DNA of 64,000 bases, taken from NCBI GenBank assembly GCA_018524725.1, contig JAEUWP010000593.1, positions 62,001-126,000 of the forward strand, given 5' to 3'. The DNA comes from Podaxis mareebaensis (lineage: Eukaryota > Basidiomycota > Agaricomycetes > Agaricales > Agaricaceae). The stretch's first letter is position 1; each line of letters begins with the position of its first letter. This document shows positions 1 through 9,411 of the stretch, one piece after another. The translations under genes and the position numbers were made by a program. The notes below the pieces were generated by a model. The model made no database searches and was not told the origin of the DNA. It worked only from the letters and a program-made list of their open reading frames with translations.

Positions 1-661
1 TGCGCTCAGAGCACCCGTGTCTGCAGCCGATGTGCGTATCATCCGCCCTTGCACGAACGGACCCGTTGCGAAGAGGTTTATTTCGGCCAAGTCTGAGCAG
101 CATAAGGAGATGGCTGGTGTGGTTCCGGTTTCATCTCGTCCACAGGAGTCACAAGTTTGATGACGGGCATAGATGACGTGCGAGCTAACTTGGCCGCGGA
201 TGAAGAGTTGCAGAGGCGAGGTGAATCAGCTATGGAGATGGGTCTTGATATATCGCAGTTGAGTGAAGGTCTGTCCTCGTTCAAAGAAAGCTGCAGGTGG
301 GACTTGACCACAGGACGACAGCGGAAGTGAACATGTTGATGGAAGAGGAAGAGCGACAACTGGGATACCCTCCCCCGGAAAGCTCGCTAGCATCAGCCGC
401 TCGTGCGTTCTTAGCGAGAAAGAAGGGTCAAGATGTAGGTAGAGGCCCGATGAGTACTGCGTCGCTGAGTGATGCGGGAGCTGTTGCAGGAGAGAGTGGA
501 AGTGTTTCGGAGTGGAACGCGTTGGATAAGATGACTAGCTGTGAGTGCGTCGATGCATCAACTGAGGATTGCTAATGAGATGAGCAGCAGAGGGGATTGA
601 CGCAGCAACGATTCGGCGTGCAGCTCGGATGGATGCAGAGAGAATAAAGGGGCAGAAGTAG
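1..661 (+). CDS. SMP-domain (seed maturation protein-like) protein, 5' truncated
   Basis: The gene runs in from the left edge. Exons: up to 116, 173-268, 322-540, 588-661; introns of 56, 53 and 47 nt have GT-AG ends and keep one frame, ending at TAG 659-661. The key signature is RQLGYPPPESSLASAARAF, which fits the SMP block (Gly-Ser-x-Ala-Ala-x-Ala-Gln-Ser) of plant LEA-type seed maturation proteins. The end is basic and alanine-rich (ARMDAERIKGQK). The family is small, hydrophilic and linked to desiccation or stress in plants; its fungal role is not known to me. A related SMP gene lies at 2812-3502 on the other strand, beyond the Kelch gene. The first exon is partial and no start codon is visible. 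The exon 1/2 join (117-172) is the least certain splice. Confidence 0.6.
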
Positions 662-727
662 ATCACGTGTAGTCGTATCAAGTGGAGGAGAGAATGAAAT
701 GGTGATGTTGTTGCACCCGTACTTACA

Positions 728-2482
728 ATGGCGAGTGCTCGCAGTCTGTCTGATGTGCCTGAGGAACACAACTCGGACAATTCGTCCATCGCTTTTGCCC
801 CTGCCTCCCATTCCCTCTACTCCATGCCCTCGGCCACCGCCTCCTCTTCCCGTCTCAATGGAAACACCGCTCGCAGGACCTCCAGTCTCAGGTCTCTCGC
901 CGCAAGTGCTTCCGACCTCAACCCTTCATCCACACCTCCCAATGGGAGTACCGCCTCTACACCCACATTAGCTCCCGCAGATGCACAAACACCTTCACAA
1001 ACCTCCTCCTCTCAACGCGGGTCTCTCAAACGCGCAACCTCAACCACTTCCACCATCAACGGTCACAGTGGTCCTCCCACATCCAACCCAAGCGGCTCAA
1101 CATCCACAACCCCACGCCAGTCCTCCTCCTCCTCTCGTCACCCACACGCTCACCGCGACCGTGACAGGGGTGATGTCCATATCCCGCGTATGCGTAGTAC
1201 TCCAAGACTCGTATACGAAAAAGACGCTGATCCAGCGCCCAGTACCGGTATGTATTGGAGTCGTGCACCCGTGTATGGTGCGATTCCGAATAGAACCATG
1301 AGAGCGCATAGTGTCACTGTTGTGGATAACGTTGTCTGGTTGTTTGGTGGGTGTGATGAGCGGGAGAGTTGGAAGGATGTGTATTGTCTTGATGTTGGTG
1401 CGTTTGTTCTAACGCTCTCGTGTGATGGATGGAGCGTTGATTTTTTTTTCTTCGTTAGAGACGATGCAATGGACACATCCCGAGTGTTTAGGTGATACAC
1501 CCCCACCTTCACGCGCACATTCTGCAACACTCGTCGATAGAAAAATCGTCTTTATAGGCGGCGGTCACGGTTCGACGTATTATGATTCCGTGTACATACT
1601 TGATACCCTCTCACGGCGGTGGACACGACCTACCATCGCCCCTGGGCCTACACCTCCCCAGCGTAGAGCACACACGGCCGTGTTGTACGGGAACAAGATA
1701 TGGGTGTTTGGTGGTGGGAATGGGATGATGGCCTTGTCGGACGTGTGGACCTTGGACGTCAGTGCCTTGATGCAGTATGGACCCTATGGATATGGCGGTT
1801 ATGGCTCTTATGGACCGTGTGGTGGTGGGAGTGGAGGGAGAAATAAAGATGGGAGTGTGACGATGAAGTGGGAGTTGGTCGAGACTCATGGCGTGAAGAA
1901 GCCTGGACCGAGGGGATACCACACCGCCAACCTTGTCGGGAATATTATGGTCGTCATTGGAGGGAGTGATGGGAAGGATAGTTTTGACGAGTTGTGGACT
2001 TTGGATTTGGGTGCGTTTTTTGTTTTGTGCGACTATCTTCTTAATCTTACTATACCGCTGGGCGCTAGATACACGTGTATGGACACAGATTAAAACGAAT
2101 ATGCCGTACAAACGTCTCGCACATAGCTCGACGCAAGTCGGGTCCTATCTATTCATATTCGGGGGGCATGATAGTAAAGAATATACATCCGAACTTGTCC
2201 TTCTTAACCTTGGTATGTCTCACCTCTGTCTACTACTCTCCCTATCAAAAGAGAGCTCACCTGCAATCCTTAGTCTCACTACAATATGAAACTCGTACTG
2301 TATACGGAAAAATCCCCGCTCCGCGTGGATATCACGCTGCCGTCCTTGCCGATAGCAGGCTCTTCCTTATAGGAGGGTTTAATGGCTTGCAGTCGTTTGA
2401 CGATGTACATATCTTGGAGTTGGCGGCGAGCGCTTATTTGCCCCAGGTTACGAGTTTTGCTATTGAGGCGCTGGCGCCGTAG
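728..2482 (+). CDS. Kelch-repeat beta-propeller protein
   Basis: Four exons (728-1397, 1459-2010, 2069-2212, 2274-2482) give 524 aa. The first ~180 residues are Ser/Thr/Pro-rich and probably disordered. The rest is a run of Kelch blades: repeated RAHS, RAHT, RGYHT, RLAHS and RGYHA motifs, each followed by a hydrophobic strand and a Gly pair (VWLFGG, IVFIGGG, IWVFGGG, MVVIGG, LFIFGG, LFLIGG). Six blades are visible. Such proteins are scaffolds; the fungal relatives I would compare first are Tea1/Ral2-type cell-polarity Kelch proteins, but no coiled coil follows the propeller here, so this stays a family-level call. A Gly/Tyr-rich loop (around 1775-1850) is inserted between blades. The start ATG lies only 67 nt after the stop of the upstream gene on the same strand. 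Confidence 0.85.
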
Positions 2483-2811
2483 GTAGAAAGAGTGCCGGAC
2501 GATAGATGGGTGGGTGGTAAGTGATAGACAATGGTCAGTTCAATTTGGGTACATCACTTTGGGTTCTTTGATTTTTGGACCTAATGTATATTATCACTTA
2601 TGAGGGATATATCTTGGATTTCGTTTCTCTCTTCCTTGTCAGTGTGAAGAAACCTTTTATCGTTTCCCATGCAAGTAAGTACACATTCATTTGCGCAATG
2701 CAAAGCACTAAAGTACACTCTATTTTACAGGATGTTCGTACCTACCTTTCTCGCAACAAACTAAACCCAATGCCTTTTTGACTACTCAACACTTATGTAC
2801 TCCCCAGCACT
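2483..2811. other. Convergent intergenic region
   Basis: It lies between the Kelch gene and the facing SMP gene. It is AT-richer than its flanks, as expected for two 3' UTRs. Open frames here are short and show no family features. Confidence 0.5.
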
Positions 2812-3502
2812 TCAATACCAAGTACCCCAACCACCACCCTGCTCCGCCCGAACCCTCGCCGCATCCCTCTGAGCTGCATCTCTAATCCTCTCCTCTCTCA
2901 TCGCCTCACTCTCACTCATCCCCATTCCACCACCCCCAGCAGTCTCCCTCTCCCAATTCTCCTGCCGGTTAACATACGACTGCGCTTCAGCCGCCAACGA
3001 GCCTTTTGGAGGCCTATACCCCAACTGTCGATGTTCCTCCGACATCAACTGCCTCACATCGCCTCCACTGAGCTCATCGTAATCAATCCCTTCTCGGACG
3101 GTGCCTTGGCTTGGATTTACACCTTGAACATTGCCTAGTTGAGAGATCTCGGCGCGGGGCGGTGGGTAGTCAGCGTTGGTGTTGGTGGTTTGGGTGAAGC
3201 GGTTGATGCGTTGGGCGTCTTCTTCGGCTGCTTGTTTGAGGAGGGTTGTGTCGTGGCCGCCGGCGCGGTCGAGGGAGAGGTTGCGGGAGGCGGCGGATTG
3301 GGCTGTGGAGGAGAAGGAGCCGGAGGGGGGCGGGTAGCCTAGGCGTCTGTGTTCTTCGGAACGGAGTTGGCTTGCTTCGGCTGGTTTTTTTGTGTGTGAG
3401 TGAGTGAGTGTGTAAGGGGGGGGGGGAAGAGGGGGGTGGAGGTTAGGCTTATGTACCTGGAGTGACTTTGTCGAGGTCGATGCGGCTTCTGGCGCTAGAC
3501 AT
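2812..3502 (-). CDS. SMP-domain (seed maturation protein-like) protein with two SMP blocks
   Basis: Two exons on the minus strand (3502-3457 and 3380-2812) around a 76-nt GT-AG intron give 204 aa ending in GGGWGTWY. Two SMP-like blocks can be read: EEHRRLGYPPPSGSFSSTA followed by QSAASRN, and EEHRQLGYRPPKGSLAAEA followed by QSYVNRQ. A hydrophilic linker separates them, and an Arg/Asp/Ala-rich tail follows. The repeated H-R-x-L-G-Y-x-P-P-x-G-S core matches the truncated gene at 1-661, so the two are paralogues. In plants this domain marks LEA-type proteins of dry seeds; for the fungus a role in stress tolerance is only inference. The start is the first ATG of the open chain. A G/T-rich simple tract fills much of the intron. 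Confidence 0.8.
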
Positions 3503-4308
3503 TGTTGGAGGTTTTGTTGGTGCTGGTGGGTTTTTGGCTGTACTGTGGTGAGATGGTTGGTTGGTGCGTTCGTTTTTTCGTTATATAGGTTTTGGTTTTG
3601 CTGTGCTGTGGAGGTTGAGTATCCGATCTACGTCACACCAATACGGAAATGACAGTCGTTGGGACGTATTTGCGTTGTAAGTATGATGTAGATATTCGCT
3701 GGCGCCAGTAATATCCGGTTCTTGGATCATACGTTTCCAATGGTGTATGCACCCTCGTCAGATTGCGGATTTTTGATCCTATCTGTAGGAGAGGGGGAGA
3801 GGGGGAGATAAGATAATGCGTACATCAAAAGTTACGAGTATCATCATCTTCCTCGGCATCACTGTCGTAACACGCAATCCCCTTTATATAGCATCGTTAC
3901 GCACGGGATATCAACCCGAGTTGCTATGTCTACCTCACACCTCCACTTTGACGCCTTGAAGGCCGATAGCTTCCACGCTACACAACTTGGTGTCTGTGTT
4001 TCTTGGCGACCTGGGGATTTCCCCGGGTGAGCTTTTGATGGTCGTAGTCATAGCGCTCGTGCTGTCATCAATGGCTGTGAATAATGACACACGTACCACC
4101 TAATCAACAATCGTCAAGCGACCCGACTTGCAGGAGATCGAAGTGTCTCAACACTCGTGTTCGGGTTAATCCCCAAGAATGGATAATTGCTATCGTATAA
4201 AATGACCTTTGGGAAGCAGGATGTAGTTCCCCAAGCTCAGCTGGTTCTGGCTCACCCCCAACGCCCCTAACGAAAATCGTCTGTGACGACCCCCCCTCCC
4301 CTCGAATT
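3503..4308. other. Intergenic region, divergent promoters
   Basis: About 0.8 kb between the SMP gene (leftward) and the secreted repeat protein (rightward). It contains a GA/GGGGA-rich run near 3785-3810. The last ~90 bases (from about 4219) are duplicated ahead of the second copy at about 6664. No gene is seen. Confidence 0.5.
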
Positions 4309-5403
4309 ATGAAACTTGCGACTTTCTCTCTTATTCTTTCCCTCGTTCTCGCTTCGACTACTCTCGTCGCTTCTTCTCCTGTGGACACGTTCTCGGATCT
4401 TTCTGAACGTGATACAAGTTGGTCGGAGTATGATCTGCTCGAACGGGATGTGAATGGCCTCGAGTACGATTTGTTCGAACGAGACACGACTGGTCTTGAG
4501 CACGATCTGCTCGAACGGGATACGACCGGCCTCGAATACGACCTATTCGAGCGTGATCTTGGCGGTTACGACTCTGCCGATCTCTTCGAACGCGATTTCG
4601 AACCCGAGTTGTATGAACGAGACATAACCCCCTTCGAATCCGAGCTGTACGAACGGGACGTAACCCCCTTTGAATCCGAGCTGTACGAACGAGACATAAC
4701 CCCCTTCGAATCCGAGCTGTACGAACGAGATATCGCCACCCTCGGGTCCGACCTATACGAACGAGACATAACCCCCTTTGAATCCGACCTATACGAACGA
4801 GATTTCGCCCCTTACGACACCTCCGACCTCTTTGAGCGTGATTTGGAGAACGATCTTTACGAACGTGCTACACCCAAATTCCCAAGGAGTCCAGCTGGGC
4901 GTGGAAGTGGCGGTGCAGAGATTGGCATGGCTCTCGCAAATCTAGCTCAGGGATTGCAGGATGAACCTAAGGTTAGTCCCAACCCCTCCACACACTGCCT
5001 TTATGTCACGTTGAGGGCTTGAACTTACTGCCTACCGTTGATCCGCAACGTTAGGCCCGTGGGGAATTCGTCAAAAAGCTCCTTGATACCCACGGGAAAA
5101 AACACCCTGGGTTCCACATCATAGTATGCCACCCCAAGCATTCGTATAAATTTGAAGGTAAACAAGGCAAGGACTGGGGTCACGACCATGCAGAGTTCCA
5201 GAGGACAGCTGTGCCGGGTTCGTTTGGATATGAGATTTATTGGTTCAAGAAGGGATGGTTCAATAACGAGAAAGATGGTGGCTGGTTGAACGTGAGTTGG
5301 CTTTTCTTTTGGGCTTCTGAGAGTGTGTATTGATGTGAAATGATTACAGTGGGGGTATACCGGATCTCCGAAGAGAGAGGGGAATAAGCTCACTTATAAA
5401 TAA
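4309..5403 (+). CDS. Secreted ERD-repeat protein, copy A (intact)
   Basis: Three exons (4309-4971, 5055-5291, 5350-5403) encode 317 aa. Residues 1-22 form a clear signal peptide (KLATFSLILSLVLASTTLVA). Residues ~30-190 are a tandem array: short acidic segments of mostly 8-11 residues, each ending in L-F/Y/L-E-R-D. I count 13 ERD sites and one final ERA. After a basic linker comes a ~97-residue C-terminal domain with an aromatic, Gly-rich core (KHSYKFEG, GYEIYWFKKGWF, GGWLNWGYTG). It resembles uncharacterised small secreted fungal domains; I can give it no function. The layout resembles a proprotein carrying repeated peptides, but the repeat boundary is Glu-Arg, not the Lys-Arg or Arg-Arg preferred by Kex2. 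Promoter and gene are duplicated at 6664-7724. Confidence 0.8.
4621..4800 (+). repeat. 36-bp tandem repeat inside the ERD-repeat gene
   Basis: Five head-to-tail units start at 4621, 4657, 4693, 4729 and 4765. Each encodes a 12-residue unit of the type DITPFESELYER. Units 1-3 are nearly identical at the DNA level. Unit 4 (DIATLGSDLYER) is the most diverged. The phase keeps the reading frame. Confidence 0.9.
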
Positions 5404-6740
5404 GCGGAGATGTTACCTGGATGGTACCGTTGTGCGGTTTGGGCAGGTAATCAAGTAGGAATTATCGTTGGAACCTCTACTTCAATAAAATATCATCATG
5501 CCCAAGAGCCCATGGGTTCGAAAATGCACACAGCTCACAGACGAAACAAAACTGCGAAGACAAGGTTACGCAATTGGCATGGAACTGGCATTGCGCTGTT
5601 TGTTCTGAGGATGGGGATTCTGTTATCCCTTCGGTACTGCTGGCTAGCCACTACTATTGGCGTGTTTAGTCGCTATGTCGTTCGGATCTTGGACTTGATT
5701 GTTATGCAGGGGATTACTACCATATCTGAGAGGTTCTGTAACCTGAGGGCTAGCGCTCTTTGGATCTAAACAGGGGGAGAAGGAAGGACGCACCAGTGGC
5801 CTTGCACCTGGTGAGTGCCACCTGTTATATGTGCCAGGTGACCTCCACACCTTGACCACACACCTGTTAAAATGCACACCATTATGTGTTATAAGTCCGT
5901 CGTGGGTGAGAAGGGGACTAAAAATTGTCGTCGAGGATATGTGTTCGGTGAGAAGGTTTTCGACCCTGTCATTACATTGCTATCATAGCCACGAAACGAA
6001 TATGCGATTGGAACAGCAACTACGACCAGGATCGGACAGTTCCCCTGTTAACCGGGCCCTCAGCTACGAGTGTAATGACTATAGTTGCCTACACAAGAAC
6101 GCAACTATACAATGACCGCTATCACCACATGCCAGATTGAAGATGTTGTGAGTGCAACAAAGCCGGGAACGAGAGGCGAATGGATGTACTTACGGTCCGA
6201 TTGAGCGAGCCATCCGCTGTCATCCATCACGAAATCTCGCCGCTGAATTCGGGACTTTTACACAGCTACAAGCAAATCCGATGGTATCAAGATAACCAGA
6301 ACCGGTGGGTGATAACCTGCATCTTTCTGCAGGGACGTGTCCACATAGAAACGCCAGCTGTAGGTAGGGTATGAAGGAGTCTGATGGGTGAGCATAGCCC
6401 GACACCCCGTTATGTTTTAACGTCCGTTTCACCTTATACCTGCAGTGTCGCGGAGTTGGATGCTTGACAACCGTTTGCTGAATTGTGTGGCTTGCTGCCC
6501 AGTGGTAGTGCTAACGAAATTATTGTAGCTCCGGTCATCATATATCCAGGATACTCAGGTATATTGCCCTATGCAGTGGCTTCGAGGATCGCATATTCCA
6601 AGACATCGCCCTCAAGCCATTCTTGCAGGGGCCCAACCACTTACGTACAAAACCTCCAAAGGTAGGATATGATTCCCCAAGCTCAGCTGGTTCTGGCTCT
6701 TCCCCAACCGGAAAGATCGTCTGTGGCGACCCCTTAAATC
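5404..6740. other. Intergenic region between the two copies of the secreted gene
   Basis: The first ~100 bases match the sequence behind copy B, including a relic of the otubain last exon. The last ~75 bases match the promoter of copy A. Between them (about 5510-6660) I see no gene; open frames are short and unlike any family I know. Confidence 0.5.
5477..5506 (-). pseudogene. Relic of the otubain last exon
   Basis: Read on the minus strand, this 30-nt stretch matches the 31-nt last exon of the otubain gene (7726-7696). It still spells GHDDILLK and a stop, where the real gene has GHYDILLK and a stop. Nothing else of otubain is found beside it. It marks the right end of the block duplicated together with the secreted gene. 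Confidence 0.75.
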
Positions 6741-7614
6741 GTGAAATTCACGACCTCCTCTCTTATCTTCTACTTCATCCTTACTTCTACCCTCGTTTCC
6801 TCCACCCCTTTCCGACGTTCGCTCTCAAGACTCTCCGAACGTGATACGACTGGCCTCGAGCATGACTTGGTCGAACGTGACTTTGGCAGTTGCGACTCTG
6901 CCGAATTATTTGAGCGAGATTTCGAGCTTGAGGTGAACGAACGGGATACAGCTGGCTTCGAGCTCGACCTGTTCGAACAAGACACAACTGGGCTCGAGTA
7001 CGACCTATTCGAACGAGATACAACTGGCTTTGAGTCCGATCTGTTCGAACGCGATATTAGCGCTTATGACTCTTCCGACCTCTTTGAGCGTGGTGTCAGC
7101 AACGACCTCGCTGAACGCGCCAGAGGAGCAGGTGGAGTAGCAGACTTCACATTTGCTATCGCGAATCTCGCCCAAAGACTGAAGAATGAACCTAAAGTTA
7201 GTCTACCGATTCTCCATCTCCTCTTCTTTGTTAGTATGTGCACTGAATACGTTCGATCCTCACATCAGGCTCTGGGGCGAATACGTTAAAAAGCTCCTTG
7301 ATACCACCATCAAAGCCAAACCTGGGTTCCATGCCATAGTGTGCCATACCAAACATTCGTACAAGTTTGAGGGTGTGCGGGGTAAGGACTGGGATAACGA
7401 GCACGTAGAGTTCCAGAGGTCTGTGCCGGGTACGATCGGATTTGAGATTTATTGGTTCAAGAGGGGATGGTTCAAAAATGGGGACATGGTGGTTGGCTGA
7501 ATGTGAGTCGGGCTTTTTTGACTTTTTAAGAGTGAGGGTTGATGTAGATTATCCAACAGTGGGGATATACCGGATCTTCCGAAGCGGGAAGGGAATAAAC
7601 TCGCTTATAAGTGA
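6741..7614 (+). pseudogene. Secreted ERD-repeat protein, copy B (degenerate)
   Basis: This is a second copy of the gene at 4309-5403, with the same signal peptide, ERD repeats, introns and C-terminal domain, but it is broken. The aligned start codon is GTG, and the only in-frame upstream ATG (6669) is followed by an in-frame TAA at 6735. At the exon 1/2 join the sequence has one extra base (13 nt up to the conserved GAA codon instead of 12), which shifts the domain out of frame. Near the end of exon 2 one base is missing before the conserved GGWLN codons, giving an early stop at 7498-7500. Exon 3 has an extra T after 7575. Its repeat array is shorter (seven ERD sites plus degenerate ones). 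A transcript from a different start or with RNA-level rescue cannot be excluded, but several independent lesions make loss of function likely. Confidence 0.8.
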
Positions 7615-7695
7615 GCGGGGGATGTTATCTGGTGATTCTGTTGTACGGTTGGGTGTAAGAACTGGAAGCAGGAGTACAATCTATCATTGGTATTT

Positions 7696-9058
7696 CTACT
7701 TCAGCAAAATATCATAATGCCCAGGTCTACCAATCCTTCAGCAACTGCATGGACATGGAATCGTATGCAACGTACCGATAAAGTAAAACTACAGGTTTGA
7801 ACCCAGGATACGGCGTATCCGGTATCTTCACAAAGTTTACATCGTCTTTACTCTGCCCGCCGAGATAAGCTACTTCAACATTCCACTGGAAGGCATCACA
7901 TAGTGCCTTGATCTCAACATGATCTATTAAACTCATAAATCAGGGTCTTGTTAGCACGACATAAGGCGTTCGACGACTGGCCTGCTTCCTTCCCTAGGCC
8001 CATGACTCGGTTACAGAAATCGGGTACCGACATGGGTTCCCTCGTATCTGGGTGAAACAGGAAATACTCGTATTCGTCGACGTTTGCTTGTATTTGAGAA
8101 GCCTGTATAGGATAAGTGGGATATATACAAGGGAGCTGCAGTCTCCCATAGTACCACATACCGTGACGAGCCTCAGGTACATCACGATCGTGTTTGATTC
8201 TGTGTAATTCTTTCAGCATGAAAACCTCTCTGCACACGGGGCATACCGGCACTGACGTTGCGCATCTCTAAAGAACTCTAAGAGTTTCTCCAAAGTCAGC
8301 ACAGATTTCGTCTGTGGATCGGGTTTGACAATGTTCTCAACGAGTGCAACGACTTGATCATAGAAGTCTTCGTATACGAGCTCTTGGACACCGGCTTCCT
8401 TGAGGAGCTGTCGGGTAGCGGCGAGCGTGGATAGCGTAGTCGCCACCGCCAGCTCCGGGTCACGGTTCTCAAGGAGTTGAACGAGAAATGCGAAACCAAT
8501 AGCTGAGGAACCATCAAGCCAGGTAAGACACTGTCTGCTTTTTCAGATTGTGGAATTCCCACCTCTGTAGAAACAGTCGCCGTCACCTTGATATCGGGAA
8601 TAGGAAGGAATGAAACAGAGATTCAGGTAAGTGAAGGACCAAAGCGATGGATGCATGAACACGCGCCTTTGACCCGCCTGAAGGTCTTGTATCCGTGCTC
8701 GATCAGCCAATCGATCTCTTTGACGAACACATGATTGTCATTCGCTTCGTATTCGGAACGGAGGATCGAGAGCGGCGCGATATCGTCGACAAGTGGGCCA
8801 TCGGAATGCGTCCTTTCTATCGCTTGCTACGGGTTGCCGTATCAATTGAAGTCGGGTGGTGAATGGATAAGGAAGGGAGGGGCACCTGGTTTAAGTCATA
8901 GAGAGCTTGAGGTTGCAGTTCCTTGATATTCGACGATTCTAGGTCAAAACAGCCCAAGTGGTTGAAGTGAAAGTCCAATTGCTTCAGGGTAACATCTGCC
9001 CACCTGACTGCGGCTCTTCAGGGATGCTTTGCTGGGCAACTGTGTCGTTTTCACTCAT
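7696..9058 (-). CDS. Otubain-type deubiquitinase (peptidase family C65)
   Basis: Nine exons on the minus strand: 9058-9004, 8938-8886, 8826-8667, 8586-8563, 8502-8257, 8199-8162, 8102-7982, 7923-7776, 7726-7696. They give 291 aa. Otubains cleave ubiquitin chains with a Cys protease triad. The active-site block GDGDCFYRAIGF is present (Cys94), most of it on a 24-nt exon. The closing motif YRPGHYDILLK supplies the catalytic His285. Between them are family features such as VATTLSTLAATRQLLKE, TIVMYLRLVTASQI and ADHVEIKALC. Two introns (8666-8587 and 7981-7924) need GC donors to keep the conserved sequence. The gene faces the broken secreted gene; only ~80 bases separate their ends. The start ATG is the first of the open chain (MSENDTVAQQ). 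Confidence 0.93.
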
Positions 9059-9411
9059 TTCTGTGTCATTTGTGAGTTGTAATTATGGGTGGAAGGGTGA
9101 TGCACTACTGACGAGACATGACGGTCGTCGATAAGCCTCAATAGTGCATATTCTGATCGACGTCATTTGTTGACTTGTATGTGACTATCTGCATACTACG
9201 GAATGACATCTTCAATGACGACGATGGGCTCTGACCAAGATAAATCAACCATTCAGCACACCTTCTGCCCCTCGGGCAGTTAGAACTATCAGCCGATGTC
9301 CTTACGCATGTACAGACTGAAGTCGGACCGTCCATTGGAGGGGATAAATCCTTCCAAAAACAAACTGACAGCGATACATATGACACATATGACCACAAAG
9401 CATCTAAGTAT
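9059..9411. other. Intergenic region
   Basis: This is the otubain promoter side and the 3' flank of the helicase gene. Short open frames only; no gene is seen. Confidence 0.5.

Noticed and set aside
1611..2111. 166-codon minus-strand frame over the Kelch gene
   Set aside because: It is antisense to well-supported Kelch exons and has no domain.
8296..8586. Otubain with catalytic Asn-Cys replaced by Ser-Ser (reading the frame DGSSAIGF through the intron)
   Set aside because: Splicing 8562-8503 restores the canonical GDGDCFYRAIGF, so the apparent loss is only unspliced intron.
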